This document shows positions 1 through 5,698 of a DNA stretch of 6,114 nucleotides, piece by piece. The notes under the pieces were generated by a model, which saw only the letters and a program-made list of their open reading frames with translations, made no database searches and was not told the origin of the DNA. The position numbers and the translations under genes are program-made. The stretch's first letter is position 1. Each line of letters starts with the position of its first letter. The stretch comes from JAKVCB01 sp963578605 (GTDB lineage Bacteria; Planctomycetota; Planctomycetia; Pirellulales; Lacipirellulaceae): NCBI GenBank assembly GCA_963578605.1, contig CAUZEA010000205.1:1-6114 (forward strand), given 5' to 3'.

Positions 1-165
1 GGGAGAATACTGGGAAATAATTTGGTCCGCCGTACGACAGGCATCTATCGTTTCGGCCACGGTCGTACACTGACGCTCGACAACTTCGCAGCCGAGCGGT
101 TCCAGAATGGCCCGCTCAATGTCGACGGCTCCCCAAGTAAAATCGGTGATGACAACGGTAGACAT
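1..165 (-). CDS. D-2-hydroxyacid dehydrogenase / C-terminal-binding-protein-like, N-terminal fragment (cut by window edge)
   Basis: Reading on the minus strand from ATG at 165 gives 55 residues, open to the left edge, beginning MSTVVITDFTWGAVDIE. The short first beta strand (VVITDF), the run ERAILEPLGCEVVERQC and the later ADQIISQYSP match the start of the N-terminal (catalytic-side) domain of D-isomer-specific 2-hydroxyacid dehydrogenases of the CtBP / phosphoglycerate dehydrogenase-like group. Known members are cytosolic NAD(P)-dependent oxidoreductases acting on 2-hydroxy or 2-oxo acids. The NAD-binding Rossmann motif and the catalytic Arg/Glu/His lie outside the window, so the substrate cannot be stated. 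A purine-rich GAGAGA lies about 10 bases upstream of the ATG. The gene points away from the plus-strand genes, and a role in the same sugar or sugar-acid metabolism is inference only. Confidence 0.75.
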   Translation of the reverse strand, partial: MSTVVITDFTWGAVDIERAILEPLGCEVVERQCTTVAETIDACRTADQIISQYSP

Positions 166-793
166 GTCGGGGGGGTCTCTCGCACAAAAAAATGGCCACC
201 GAAAACAGCACTCGTTCTGTCAGGAAACCATATATTAGAGGGGAGCATGCCACGAATCTAGTGGGGCCTTCCCGGTTGGGGGCACTGTTTTGGAATGCGG
301 CGATTAAGATCCAGATTGCACCGCTATCTGGCAATCATCCCTCAGACATCATCCCAAGTTCTATCAAGCGGTCGCAATACAAAGAATGGTCTGTTGCTTG
401 AAAACAGCAAAACGTGACCGTTTCCGGAAATTTATTTTTTGGGAGCCAGTTGATTACGGTGTCGATCGCAATAACGCACGCCTGGTCAGCCGGAAATCCG
501 AATACACCCGTTGAAATGCAAGGAAACGCAATGGATGGCAGTCGTACCGCACCGGCGGAGCGCTAGCGGGCTGCTGGTGGAACCCCAAATGCAAGCAGTT
601 GTGTCCCGATCTGAATCCGCAGGGATATCTTGTTCGCGGGGAGGAGATGGAGTATTTCTACAAGGGCCTGGGGCAACGCGTGGCGATTGTGTCGCATTGC
701 ATCGGCACGCCATGGCGGGGGCGTGTGGTGGTCCGGGCTCACCTTGTTCAGGCCAGTGGTATTCCGCAGGTCCCTTTTCGCTGGAGTCCACTA
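166..793. other. Long divergent intergenic stretch with no recognised gene
   Basis: This 628-base gap separates the minus-strand dehydrogenase from the plus-strand pentapeptide gene and should hold both promoters, though no convincing -35/-10 pair stands out. On the minus strand TAATAT (plus 232-237) could be a -10 without a clear -35. TTTCCGGAAA at 421-430 is a perfect 10-base palindrome followed by a T-rich run. GAAAACAGCA occurs at 201-210 and 400-409. From 515 a frame runs open, in phase, into the pentapeptide gene. Its middle part (around 599-793) reads like protein (for example GYLVRGEEMEYFYKGLG) but has no clear start and I cannot assign it to a family. It may be a relic or chance. Its end contains the first copy of the 19-bp repeat. 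Confidence 0.5.
751..769 (+). repeat. 19-bp direct repeat, copy 1
   Basis: GGCCAGTGGTATTCCGCAG is identical to 4807-4825, about 4 kb away and in the same orientation. Each copy sits just upstream of a gene for a PEP-CTERM exported protein; here it ends 24 bases before the ATG. An exact 19-base match is very unlikely by chance in 6 kb. Confidence 0.85.
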
Positions 794-943
794 ATGCGTC
801 TGGTTACGCTGTTTCTGATCGCCGCTTTCGCGGCGTCTACTGTGGGTGCTGCTTCGTATCAGAAGACTGACGGTACGATTGTTGATCCGATACTGGACAG
901 AAACGGCGAACCTCACTCCTACAGCGGGGCAAACCTGGAGCCC

Positions 944-1243
944 AACACGAACCTGTCCGGCGCGAACCTTTCCTACGCCGACCTGACCGACGCGGACCTA
1001 ATCTACGCGATCCTGGCCGACGCGAACCTGACCAACGCGAACCTGCGCAACGCGTCCCTGTGGGGGACGACGCTGAGCAACGCGAACCTGCGCAACGCGG
1101 ACCTGTCCGGCGCGAACCTGGCCAACGCGTGGCTGTTCCTCGCGAAACTGGGAAACGCGAACCTTACCAACGCAGTCCTGGCCTACGCGAGGCTTGCCAC
1201 CGCAGACCTGTCCTACGCGAACCTTACCAACGCAGACCTGCGA
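944..1243 (+). repeat. Tandem 15-bp DNA repeats encoding pentapeptides
   Basis: Twenty degenerate 15-base units, with recurring CGCGAACCTG, AACGCG and TACGCG words, encode the pentapeptide array. The repetition also produces a spurious 158-codon open frame on the opposite strand. Such arrays grow and shrink by slippage, and after the TAG the repeat register slips by one extra codon (ASRPSD before ADLS). Confidence 0.85.
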
Positions 1244-1559
1244 TAGGCGTCCCGCCCCAGCGACGCGGACCTGTCCCACGCTTATTACTACACCAACAAC
1301 GAGCCGAACTGGCACTATGGCATGGATCAAGCATGGCGGGACTCGGAGGGCATCGTGGCGATTGATCGAACCAGCGGCGACATCAACAGCGACGGGGTTT
1401 TCGATGCCGCCGACTACACCGTGTGGCAAGATAACGGGGGCGACCCGATTGATTACCGGACCTGGAAAGATCACTTCGGCGAGTCTATCGCCAGTGGCTC
1501 AGGGGCAGACCATGTCCCAGAACCCACCACCCTGCTGTTGGCATTGTTGGCCCTCGCCG

Positions 1560-1584
1560 CCGCACCGCTTCGAGTGCGGTGCGG
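1560..1584. terminator. GC-rich hairpin overlapping the end of the pentapeptide gene
   Basis: CCGCACCGC and GCGGTGCGG form a perfect 9-bp stem around a 7-base loop (TTCGAGT). It ends two bases before the TGA stop and therefore encodes the last residues of the protein. There is no T-run after it, so an intrinsic terminator is only a possibility; it may instead stabilise the mRNA 3' end. Confidence 0.35.
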
Positions 1585-1588
1585 GTGA

Positions 1589-1964
1589 TGGCCTGCGCAA
1601 GCCGCGTAGCGGTGTATCATCGCAGCTTTTCACCCGTGTTGATCTGCATCAACTGGAGGGTGAACAGCGCGCAACGATTGGCGTATGCCGTGGTCTATTT
1701 TGCAGGCATCCAGGGTACCTCGCGACCCCCGTTACCGTACAATGCAGCTGCTGTCCACCGAGAACATCAATGCCTACCAGGACGAGATCAACTCGATGGT
1801 GAAAACCGTTTGTGACGGTGCCGACCCCCGTAATTAGCCTTGCCGAAAGCCGTGACAACCCCGCAACGTTCAATGCCTTGTGCCGGTCTGCACGGGAGGG
1901 CCAGCCCGTGTCGGTTTGTTGGTTTGAGGACCTGTTATTTTACATTTTCTGGAATGAGACTCAC
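1589..1964. other. Intergenic stretch with a possible gene relic
   Basis: This 376-base gap has no gene I can name. The frame open from 1664 to TAG at 1835-1837 ends in a strikingly protein-like stretch (LSTENINAYQDEINSM, then VKTVCDGADPRN, from about 1751). A neighbouring frame just upstream, around 1663-1725, encodes LAYAVVYFAGIQG, so the two could be parts of one C-terminal fragment joined by a frameshift near 1715. I do not recognise the family. A GTG at 1812 would extend the downstream isomerase by 51 residues, but that extension lacks a Shine-Dalgarno and does not resemble the family. Confidence 0.4.
1919..1946 (+). promoter_or_regulatory. Weak candidate promoter for the sugar isomerase operon
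   Basis: TTGGTT (1919-1924) and TACATT (1941-1946) are spaced 16 bases apart in a locally AT-rich patch, 18 bases before the chosen ATG. Both hexamers are only partial matches to the sigma-70 consensus, so this is a candidate, not a call. Confidence 0.2.
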
Positions 1965-2993
1965 ATGTATCTCGGAATCAACACCCATTTTATCATGAAG
2001 TTTGAGTTTGAGCAGGGATTGCAATTCGCGCAGGACCTGGGATTGAAGGGAATGGAGGGAATGGAGGTCGCTGCCGGCGGACAGGCCGCCAAGGACTACT
2101 GCGACCTCGACAAATTGCTGGCAGACGAAGGCCAGCGACACCGCTGGCTGGACGCATTTGCCCGTCACGACCTGGAGGTCGTATCGCTAAGTTGCCATGG
2201 GGCGCCGCTGATGCCGGAGAAAAATGTTGCCGCGGAATACCGACGCCAATTTCGCCAGGCATGCGAACTGATGGAGAAGATTGGCATCAGGAGAATGACG
2301 CTGGTCGCGGGGCTGCCCGAGGGCGCCGAAGGTGACGTTTGCCCGGTTTGGATCACACAGCAAACACAGGAACCCAACTTGAGCTTCTGGATAGATACCC
2401 TTAAATGGCAGTGGGAGAAGCGGTTGATTCCGTATTGGACGGAACAAGGAAAAATTGCCGCCGACCACGGTGTTACACTTTGCTTCGAGATGCAGGTCGC
2501 GGACCTGCTCAACAACCCGGTAAAGTTGAAGCGATTTCATGAGGAGATTGGTCCGGTCGTCGCCTGTAATTTTGATATCTCGCACATGTGGGCCCAGGGC
2601 ATCGATCCGGTCTCGGCGCTGCGCTACCTGGGCCCGCTTGTCCAGCATGTCCACCTGAAGGACACGTATATCAACGACTACAATGTGCGTCTAAAAGGCA
2701 TGAACGATACCACCTCCACGCGGGAGCCCAGTCAACGCGCCTGGACGTTTACTCAGCCTGGCTGGGGTCATGACGAGTCAACCTGGCGCGAAGTGATAGC
2801 CACGCTCCGTTTTATCGGCTATGACGATATACTTTCACTGGAAATGGAGTGCGAGTGGCTGGATGTCGAGGAGGCTATCGAAAAATCAGCTGACTTCATC
2901 AAGCCGATTATGCTGGAGCGGCCGGCGGACCCGAAGTGGTGGGAACACGCTAATTGGCGCGTGCGGCAGCATAGTTCAAGAGAGGATTCATGA
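1965..2993 (+). CDS. Sugar phosphate isomerase/epimerase, TIM barrel (AP-endonuclease-2-like fold)
   Basis: The 342-residue product from ATG 1965 opens with a typical first barrel strand (MYLGINTHF); the extension to GTG 1812 adds 51 residues without family character. Hallmarks of the xylose-isomerase-like TIM-barrel superfamily follow in order: GMEVAAGGQ near residue 32, VSLSCHG near 73, CFEMQ with metal ligand candidate E175, NFDISHMWAQGIDP with D204 and H207, HVHLKD with H230, and SLEMECEW with E293. These are the usual divalent-metal site positions. Relatives interconvert or dehydrate sugars, cyclitols or sugar phosphates in the cytosol; the substrate is unknown here. Only a weak GAG precedes the start. 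The TGA stop overlaps the next gene's start, implying translational coupling. A 9-bp in-frame duplication gives GMEGME at residues 29-34. Close relatives often have His where this protein has Gln after FEM (from memory). Confidence 0.85.
   Translation: MYLGINTHFIMKFEFEQGLQFAQDLGLKGMEGMEVAAGGQAAKDYCDLDKLLADEGQRHRWLDAFARHDLEVVSLSCHGAPLMPEKNVAAEYRRQFRQACELMEKIGIRRMTLVAGLPEGAEGDVCPVWITQQTQEPNLSFWIDTLKWQWEKRLIPYWTEQGKIAADHGVTLCFEMQVADLLNNPVKLKRFHEEIGPVVACNFDISHMWAQGIDPVSALRYLGPLVQHVHLKDTYINDYNVRLKGMNDTTSTREPSQRAWTFTQPGWGHDESTWREVIATLRFIGYDDILSLEMECEWLDVEEAIEKSADFIKPIMLERPADPKWWEHANWRVRQHSSREDS
2048..2065 (+). repeat. 9-bp tandem duplication inside the isomerase gene
   Basis: GGGAATGGA occurs twice in immediate succession and in frame, adding three residues (repeat of G-M-E) between the first helix and second strand of the barrel. 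It looks like a recent slippage duplication. Confidence 0.8.
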
Positions 2994-3709
2994 TGTCTGT
3001 CCAACTCGAGTTTGTGGGACACGCGTGCTTTCGCCTGTGGCAAGATGGCCTCCCCGCGATCGTCATGGACCCGTATGGGCACGCGACGGTTCGATTGAAA
3101 GACGATGGAACGCGGCTGGAAGCACACACGGTCATCGTCAGTTCACGCACTGATCCGGCGCACGACAACGTCGAGTTCGTTGCGGGTAATCCCCGCGTAA
3201 TCAACGCACTGGAAGTAGCACGCAGCCAGAGTGATGTGGTGATTAACGGCGAACCCTTGATTACCGTTGAGGCTGCCGAGGCGCCAGGCCACACGCTCCA
3301 TAGTCCAAACGACAACGCGCTGTATGCTTTCAAAGCCAACGACTTATGGATTCTGCACATGGGAGACTTGGGTTATGAACTGACCCCCGAGCAATTGGCG
3401 CCCTTCGTCGATCATTGCGATGTGTTCCTGGTCATTACGGGTGAAGCAAACACCCCTTCCCACGACGAGCTCGACCGCATGATCGATTTTCTACGTCCCA
3501 AGTGGGTCGTGCCGATGCACTACAACCTGCCCCCCATCACGTTCGACATGAGCACGATCGAGAAGTTTCTGGAGCACCGTGCCGGGGATCCAATCATCCG
3601 TGTCCGCCACCACACGGTGGCTCTTCCGCTTCCCATCGTAAAGCCTGGTCATTCGGCAATCGTTGTGCTTGAGCCCTCTGGCTATACACCGACGACGCGA
3701 GTGAAGTAG
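2993..3709 (+). CDS. MBL-fold metal-dependent hydrolase, UlaG/COG2220-like, with degenerate metal motif
   Basis: Two adjacent ATGs are possible: 2990 and 2993. The GAGAGGA ribosome site (2980-2986) lies 6 bases before 2993, so I chose that; the start forms a TGATG overlap with the upstream stop. Counting from ATG 2990 (239 residues), the fold signatures are VGHACFRL (residues 9-16), the strand VIVSS (48-52), APGHTLHS with H101, HMGDLGY with D126, and VVPMHYN with H177. UlaG-type relatives are cytosolic phosphodiesterase- or lactonase-like enzymes of about 210-350 residues. The motif expected as HxHxDH after the VIVS strand reads SRTDPAH here: only H58 is left. The enzyme may therefore bind a single metal, or be a non-canonical branch. 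Its place between two sugar isomerases suggests a role in their pathway, which is inference. Confidence 0.8.
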   Translation: MSVQLEFVGHACFRLWQDGLPAIVMDPYGHATVRLKDDGTRLEAHTVIVSSRTDPAHDNVEFVAGNPRVINALEVARSQSDVVINGEPLITVEAAEAPGHTLHSPNDNALYAFKANDLWILHMGDLGYELTPEQLAPFVDHCDVFLVITGEANTPSHDELDRMIDFLRPKWVVPMHYNLPPITFDMSTIEKFLEHRAGDPIIRVRHHTVALPLPIVKPGHSAIVVLEPSGYTPTTRVK

Positions 3710-3710
3710 C

Positions 3711-3715
3711 AGGGA
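3711..3715 (+). promoter_or_regulatory. Ribosome binding site of the third operon gene
   Basis: AGGGA sits 8 bases before ATG 3724 and directly after the TAG stop of the MBL gene (3707-3709). With only 14 bases between the genes, the third gene is almost certainly in the same transcript. Confidence 0.6.
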
Positions 3716-3723
3716 TTCCTTGT

Positions 3724-4611
3724 ATGCCTATCAAGATTGGAAGTGCGCCCGCTGCCTGGGGAGTTAACTTCCCCAGCGATCCTCAACAGACTTCGTGGTC
3801 ACGCTATCTCGACGAGGTTGCCGAGGCAGGGTACGAGTGGACGGAGCTTGGCCCATACGGTTACCTTCCCACCGACAGGGAGACGCTGAAGAGGGAACTG
3901 GGCCAGCGCGGTCTCAAGTTGGCTGGTGGATTTCTGATGCCTGTGCTGGAAGATCCCGCGGCATGGCCTGGCATTGAAAATACATTGCTGGTCCTGGGCG
4001 AGCTACTTGCCGGGCTGGGCGCTAAATTCCTTGTTCTCATCGATGACGTGTATACCGACCAGCACACCGGCGAACTGGTGGCTGAGGCCACGCTCGATGA
4101 GGATGCGTGAAAATTTCTGATCGACGCGACTCACGCCGGGGCGCAGCTCGTCACCCGGGAGTTCGGCCTGCGCCTGGTCTTCCATCCTCACGCCGACACG
4201 CATGTTGAGTACGAGGCCCAGATCGAAAAGTTCCTGGACGACACGGACCCGTCGCTCGTTGGTCTTGCGCTGGACACCGGTCACCACGCCTATCGAGGTG
4301 GTGATCCGGTTGCCTTCATCCGCAAACACCAAGAGCGGGTCGAATACCTTCATTTCAAGAGTGTCGATCGAGAGATGCAACAAGAGGTGGAGCGCAATGG
4401 CACGCCCATCGCCGTCGCGACCGCTCATGGCTTATTCTGTGAGCCGTGGCGGGGAGTGGTGGACTTCGTAGGCTTGCGCGACCTGTTGGTCGAGTTGAGT
4501 TACGACAACTTCGCGATCGTCGAGCAGGACATGTATCCGATCGAATTCGACAAACCATTGCCAATCGCCAGGCAGACACGCGCGTACTTCAAGGAGATTG
4601 ACATGGGATAG
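3724..4611 (+). pseudogene. IolE-like sugar phosphate isomerase/epimerase, interrupted by in-frame TGA
   Basis: From ATG 3724 the frame reads 128 residues of a TIM barrel, stops at TGA 4108-4110, and continues in the same frame for 166 more codons to TAG 4609-4611. Family signatures lie on both sides. Before the stop: IGSAPAAWGVNFPSDP (residues 5-20), TELGPYGYLPTD (40-51, ligand candidate E41), GLKLAGGF and KFLVLIDD. After it: LVFHPHADTH (H154/H156), LDTGHHAYRGGDP (D184, H187), YLHFKSVD (H210) and AIVEQDMYP (E268). A 295-residue product fits inosose-dehydratase-like isomerases. The stop falls in LDEDA-x-KF, where relatives carry Trp as I remember them, so TGG to TGA is the simplest change. 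No start codon lies in frame until 4375, so re-initiation would lose half the active site. It is either a fresh nonsense mutation or a sequence error. Confidence 0.82.
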
Positions 4612-4643
4612 TTGTTCAGATCGCAGAACACGTCGCCGCCCGG

Positions 4644-4656
4644 AAATTCCTGGGAC
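4644..4656 (+). repeat. 13-bp direct repeat, copy 1
   Basis: AAATTCCTGGGAC recurs at 5750-5762 in the same orientation. The two copies bracket the tRNA-like relic and the HAF/PEP-CTERM gene. Here the repeat forms the left arm of a hairpin; at the second copy no matching right arm follows. Confidence 0.65.
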
Positions 4657-4667
4657 TGACAGGAATT
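4645..4667. terminator. Hairpin after the sugar isomerase operon
   Basis: AATTCCTG and CAGGAATT form a perfect 8-bp stem with a 7-base loop (GGACTGA), 33 bases after the TAG of the last operon gene. It is well placed to end the transcript, but it is AT-rich at its base and has no T-tract, so it may instead be a repeat-element hairpin. Confidence 0.35.
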
Positions 4668-4694
4668 CTAATCCGGGTTCAGGGCCTGAATGTA

Positions 4695-4770
4695 GCCTTT
4701 TGAGCTCGACCTATCCCCATAGCAACGGACTCTTAATCAGTAGGTTGAAGGTTTGACTCCCGCGAGAGAG
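4695..4770 (+). pseudogene. tRNA-Lys(CTT)-like relic
   Basis: The 3' part reads like a tRNA: anticodon stem ACGGA/TCAGT (4725-4729 with 4737-4741, one mismatch), loop CTCTTAA with anticodon CTT (4732-4734), 5-base variable loop AGGTT, and T arm GAAGG-TTTGACT-CCCGC (4747-4763), close to the usual TTCGA loop. Cloverleaf spacing can be followed upstream: D stem GCTC/TAGC (4704-4707 with 4720-4723, three of four pairs) and a partly paired acceptor (4695-4701 with 4764-4770). The D loop lacks GG, the T stem is broken, C56 is changed to T and there is no CCA. It is therefore not a working tRNA; a decayed copy or attachment-site remnant is likely. The 5' half is much less certain than the 3' half. 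Confidence 0.45.
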
Positions 4771-4776
4771 CAAAAC

Positions 4777-4799
4777 CTTGCCCCCGCACCGGGGGCAGG
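4777..4799. repeat. Strong GC-rich hairpin
   Basis: CTTGCCCCC and GGGGGCAGG pair over 9 bp with one G-U, around the loop GCACC. The words CTTGCCCC and CGGGGGCA also occur together, in the other order, on the minus strand of 5791-5807. It may be part of a dispersed intergenic repeat or a transcription terminator without a T-run. Confidence 0.5.
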
Positions 4800-4806
4800 T
4801 CATACT

Positions 4807-4825
4807 GGCCAGTGGTATTCCGCAG
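4807..4825 (+). repeat. 19-bp direct repeat, copy 2
   Basis: This is an exact copy of 751-769. It lies immediately before the point where the HAF-repeat protein becomes recognisable and supplies the GTG at 4812 used as its apparent start. CTGGCCAG at its left edge is palindromic. Confidence 0.85.
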
Positions 4826-5675
4826 TCTATTGGTGGCCTTTTTTCGTTGGACGCAAGAGTCCGGCATGCAGGGTCTCGGCGATTTGCCACGGGGCACTTA
4901 TGACAGCGTTGCCCGTGCCACTTCTTCTGACGGGTCCATTGTGGTTGGAGTTGCTAGTGACGAAAACGGACAGGTAGCGTTCATCTGGGACGTGGACCGT
5001 GGGATGCGTAATTTTCAGGACGTACTTGAAACTGATTACGGAATAGATCTACCTGGGTGGAAATTAGCAGAAGCCAACAGTATTTCAGACGATGGAAAGA
5101 CGATTGTCGGTGAAGCGCTTGATGGTGGCCAATTGCGAGGGTGGATTGCGCAACTCGGCCCGCGGTGCGATTTCAACGGCAATTCGGTCTGCAATGTCAG
5201 TGACCTCAACCTAATGTTCCAACAGGGTGATCTGGTGGCGGGAATTGGTGTTACGGGCGCGGATGAAAAGTTTGACCTGAACTCAGACGACACCATCAAC
5301 CAACAGGATATCGACGTCTGGTTGGACGAAGCTGCTACAAAAAACGGTTACCCCACGCCCTTCATTCGCGGCGACACCGATGGCTTGGACAGCATGTCTC
5401 CGACGCCGCGCACCGTTGACATTACGGACTTCCAGAACTTTCTCAACGGTTTCACTGGTTCGTGCGCGACTTGGGAGTGTGGCAACTTCAACGGCGACAA
5501 CTTCGTAGACATCACAGACTTCAACGCGCATTTCTTGCTGAACTTTATTGCAATCACAGGAGGCGCCACGTACGGCCAAGGCCAGTCCATCCCCGAACCA
5601 AGTACCGTGTTGTTGCTAGGTCTCGGTACCGCGTTGCTGACGCACATCTTTCGCCGCGATTCTCTCGCGATGTAG
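4812..5675 (+). CDS. HAF-repeat / dockerin-like / PEP-CTERM exported protein, apparently 5'-truncated
   Basis: The frame runs 287 residues from GTG 4812, or from ATG 4866 if the first 18 are dropped. Residues 11-27 (FRWTQESGMQGLGDLP) enter mid-repeat into a HAF-type propeller-like repeat. It continues with SSDGSIVVG (38-46), FIWD, and a second partial unit ending SISDDGKTIVG (90-100). Calcium loops follow: D120/N122/N124/N128/D131, D155/N157/D159/N163/D166, a third interrupted near 188-206, and N225/N227/D229/D233/D236. The C terminus is a PEP-CTERM signal: SIPEPSTVLLLGLGTALL, then basic RR at 281-282. Relatives have a signal peptide and several HAF repeats; neither is present, and the GTG falls inside the 19-bp repeat. 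The gene has probably lost its 5' end by recombination and cannot be exported normally. No Shine-Dalgarno is visible for the GTG. Confidence 0.75.
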   Translation: MVFRSLLVAFFRWTQESGMQGLGDLPRGTYDSVARATSSDGSIVVGVASDENGQVAFIWDVDRGMRNFQDVLETDYGIDLPGWKLAEANSISDDGKTIVGEALDGGQLRGWIAQLGPRCDFNGNSVCNVSDLNLMFQQGDLVAGIGVTGADEKFDLNSDDTINQQDIDVWLDEAATKNGYPTPFIRGDTDGLDSMSPTPRTVDITDFQNFLNGFTGSCATWECGNFNGDNFVDITDFNAHFLLNFIAITGGATYGQGQSIPEPSTVLLLGLGTALLTHIFRRDSLAM

Positions 5676-5698
5676 ATTTAAACAGGACGCCCCGACTG

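Larger units (their letters stand above)
794..1588 (+). pseudogene. Exported pentapeptide-repeat / dockerin / PEP-CTERM protein, interrupted by in-frame TAG
   Basis: ATG at 794 follows a good Shine-Dalgarno (TGGAG, 7 bases upstream) and opens a Sec signal peptide (MRLVTLFLIAAFAASTVGA), so this start beats any upstream one. Residues 51-150 are 20 uninterrupted pentapeptides of the A(N/D)LXX type, predicting a right-handed beta-helix of about five coils. Codon 151 is TAG (1244-1246). The same frame stays open to TGA at 1586-1588: one more repeat (DADLS), an aromatic segment with YYYTNNEPNWHYGMDQAW, a dockerin-like calcium loop (D196, N198, D200, D204, D207), then a PEP-CTERM signal (VPEPTTLLLALLALAAA, short basic tail RVR). 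The intact protein would be 264 residues, exported and sorted by an exosortase. The truncated product would be a secreted helix without its anchor. Either the gene is broken or the TAG is a sequence error. Family identity is firm; the function of such proteins is unknown. Confidence 0.8.
4612..4811. other. Intergenic patch rich in hairpins and relics
   Basis: No gene is seen here. In order it holds an 8-bp-stem hairpin (4645-4667), the near-palindrome TTCAGGGCCTGAA (4678-4690), a tRNA-Lys-like relic (4695-4770), a strong GC hairpin (4777-4799) and the start of the second 19-bp repeat. So many structured elements in 200 bases suggest a junction between rearranged pieces. Confidence 0.6.

Noticed and set aside
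511..870. 119-codon plus-strand frame overlapping the signal peptide region
   Set aside because: Its product has no recognisable features and it is out of frame with the well-supported signal peptide and pentapeptide gene.
944..1243. CRISPR-like array
   Set aside because: The regular 15-base spacing has no unique spacers and encodes a continuous pentapeptide-repeat protein.
998..1474. 158-codon open frame on the minus strand
   Set aside because: It lies opposite the 15-bp pentapeptide DNA repeats and its Val/Gly/Arg-rich repetitive product is the mirror of those repeats; the plus strand has a signal peptide, Shine-Dalgarno and known domains.
1812..1964. N-terminal extension of the isomerase from GTG 1812
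   Set aside because: The 51 extra residues have no family resemblance or Shine-Dalgarno, while MYLGINTHF at 1965 is a typical barrel start.
2187..2654. 155-codon minus-strand frame inside the isomerase gene
   Set aside because: It is antisense to a gene with clear catalytic motifs and shows no domain or ribosome site of its own.
4108..4110. TGA as a selenocysteine codon or a recoded Trp codon
   Set aside because: No convincing SECIS-like hairpin follows, the family does not use Sec to my knowledge, and TGA works as a normal stop at 2991-2993 (overlapping the next start) and 1586-1588.
4375..4611. Independent small gene starting at ATG 4375
   Set aside because: It is the C-terminal third of the interrupted isomerase in the same frame, and the ATG falls in the middle of a conserved barrel segment.
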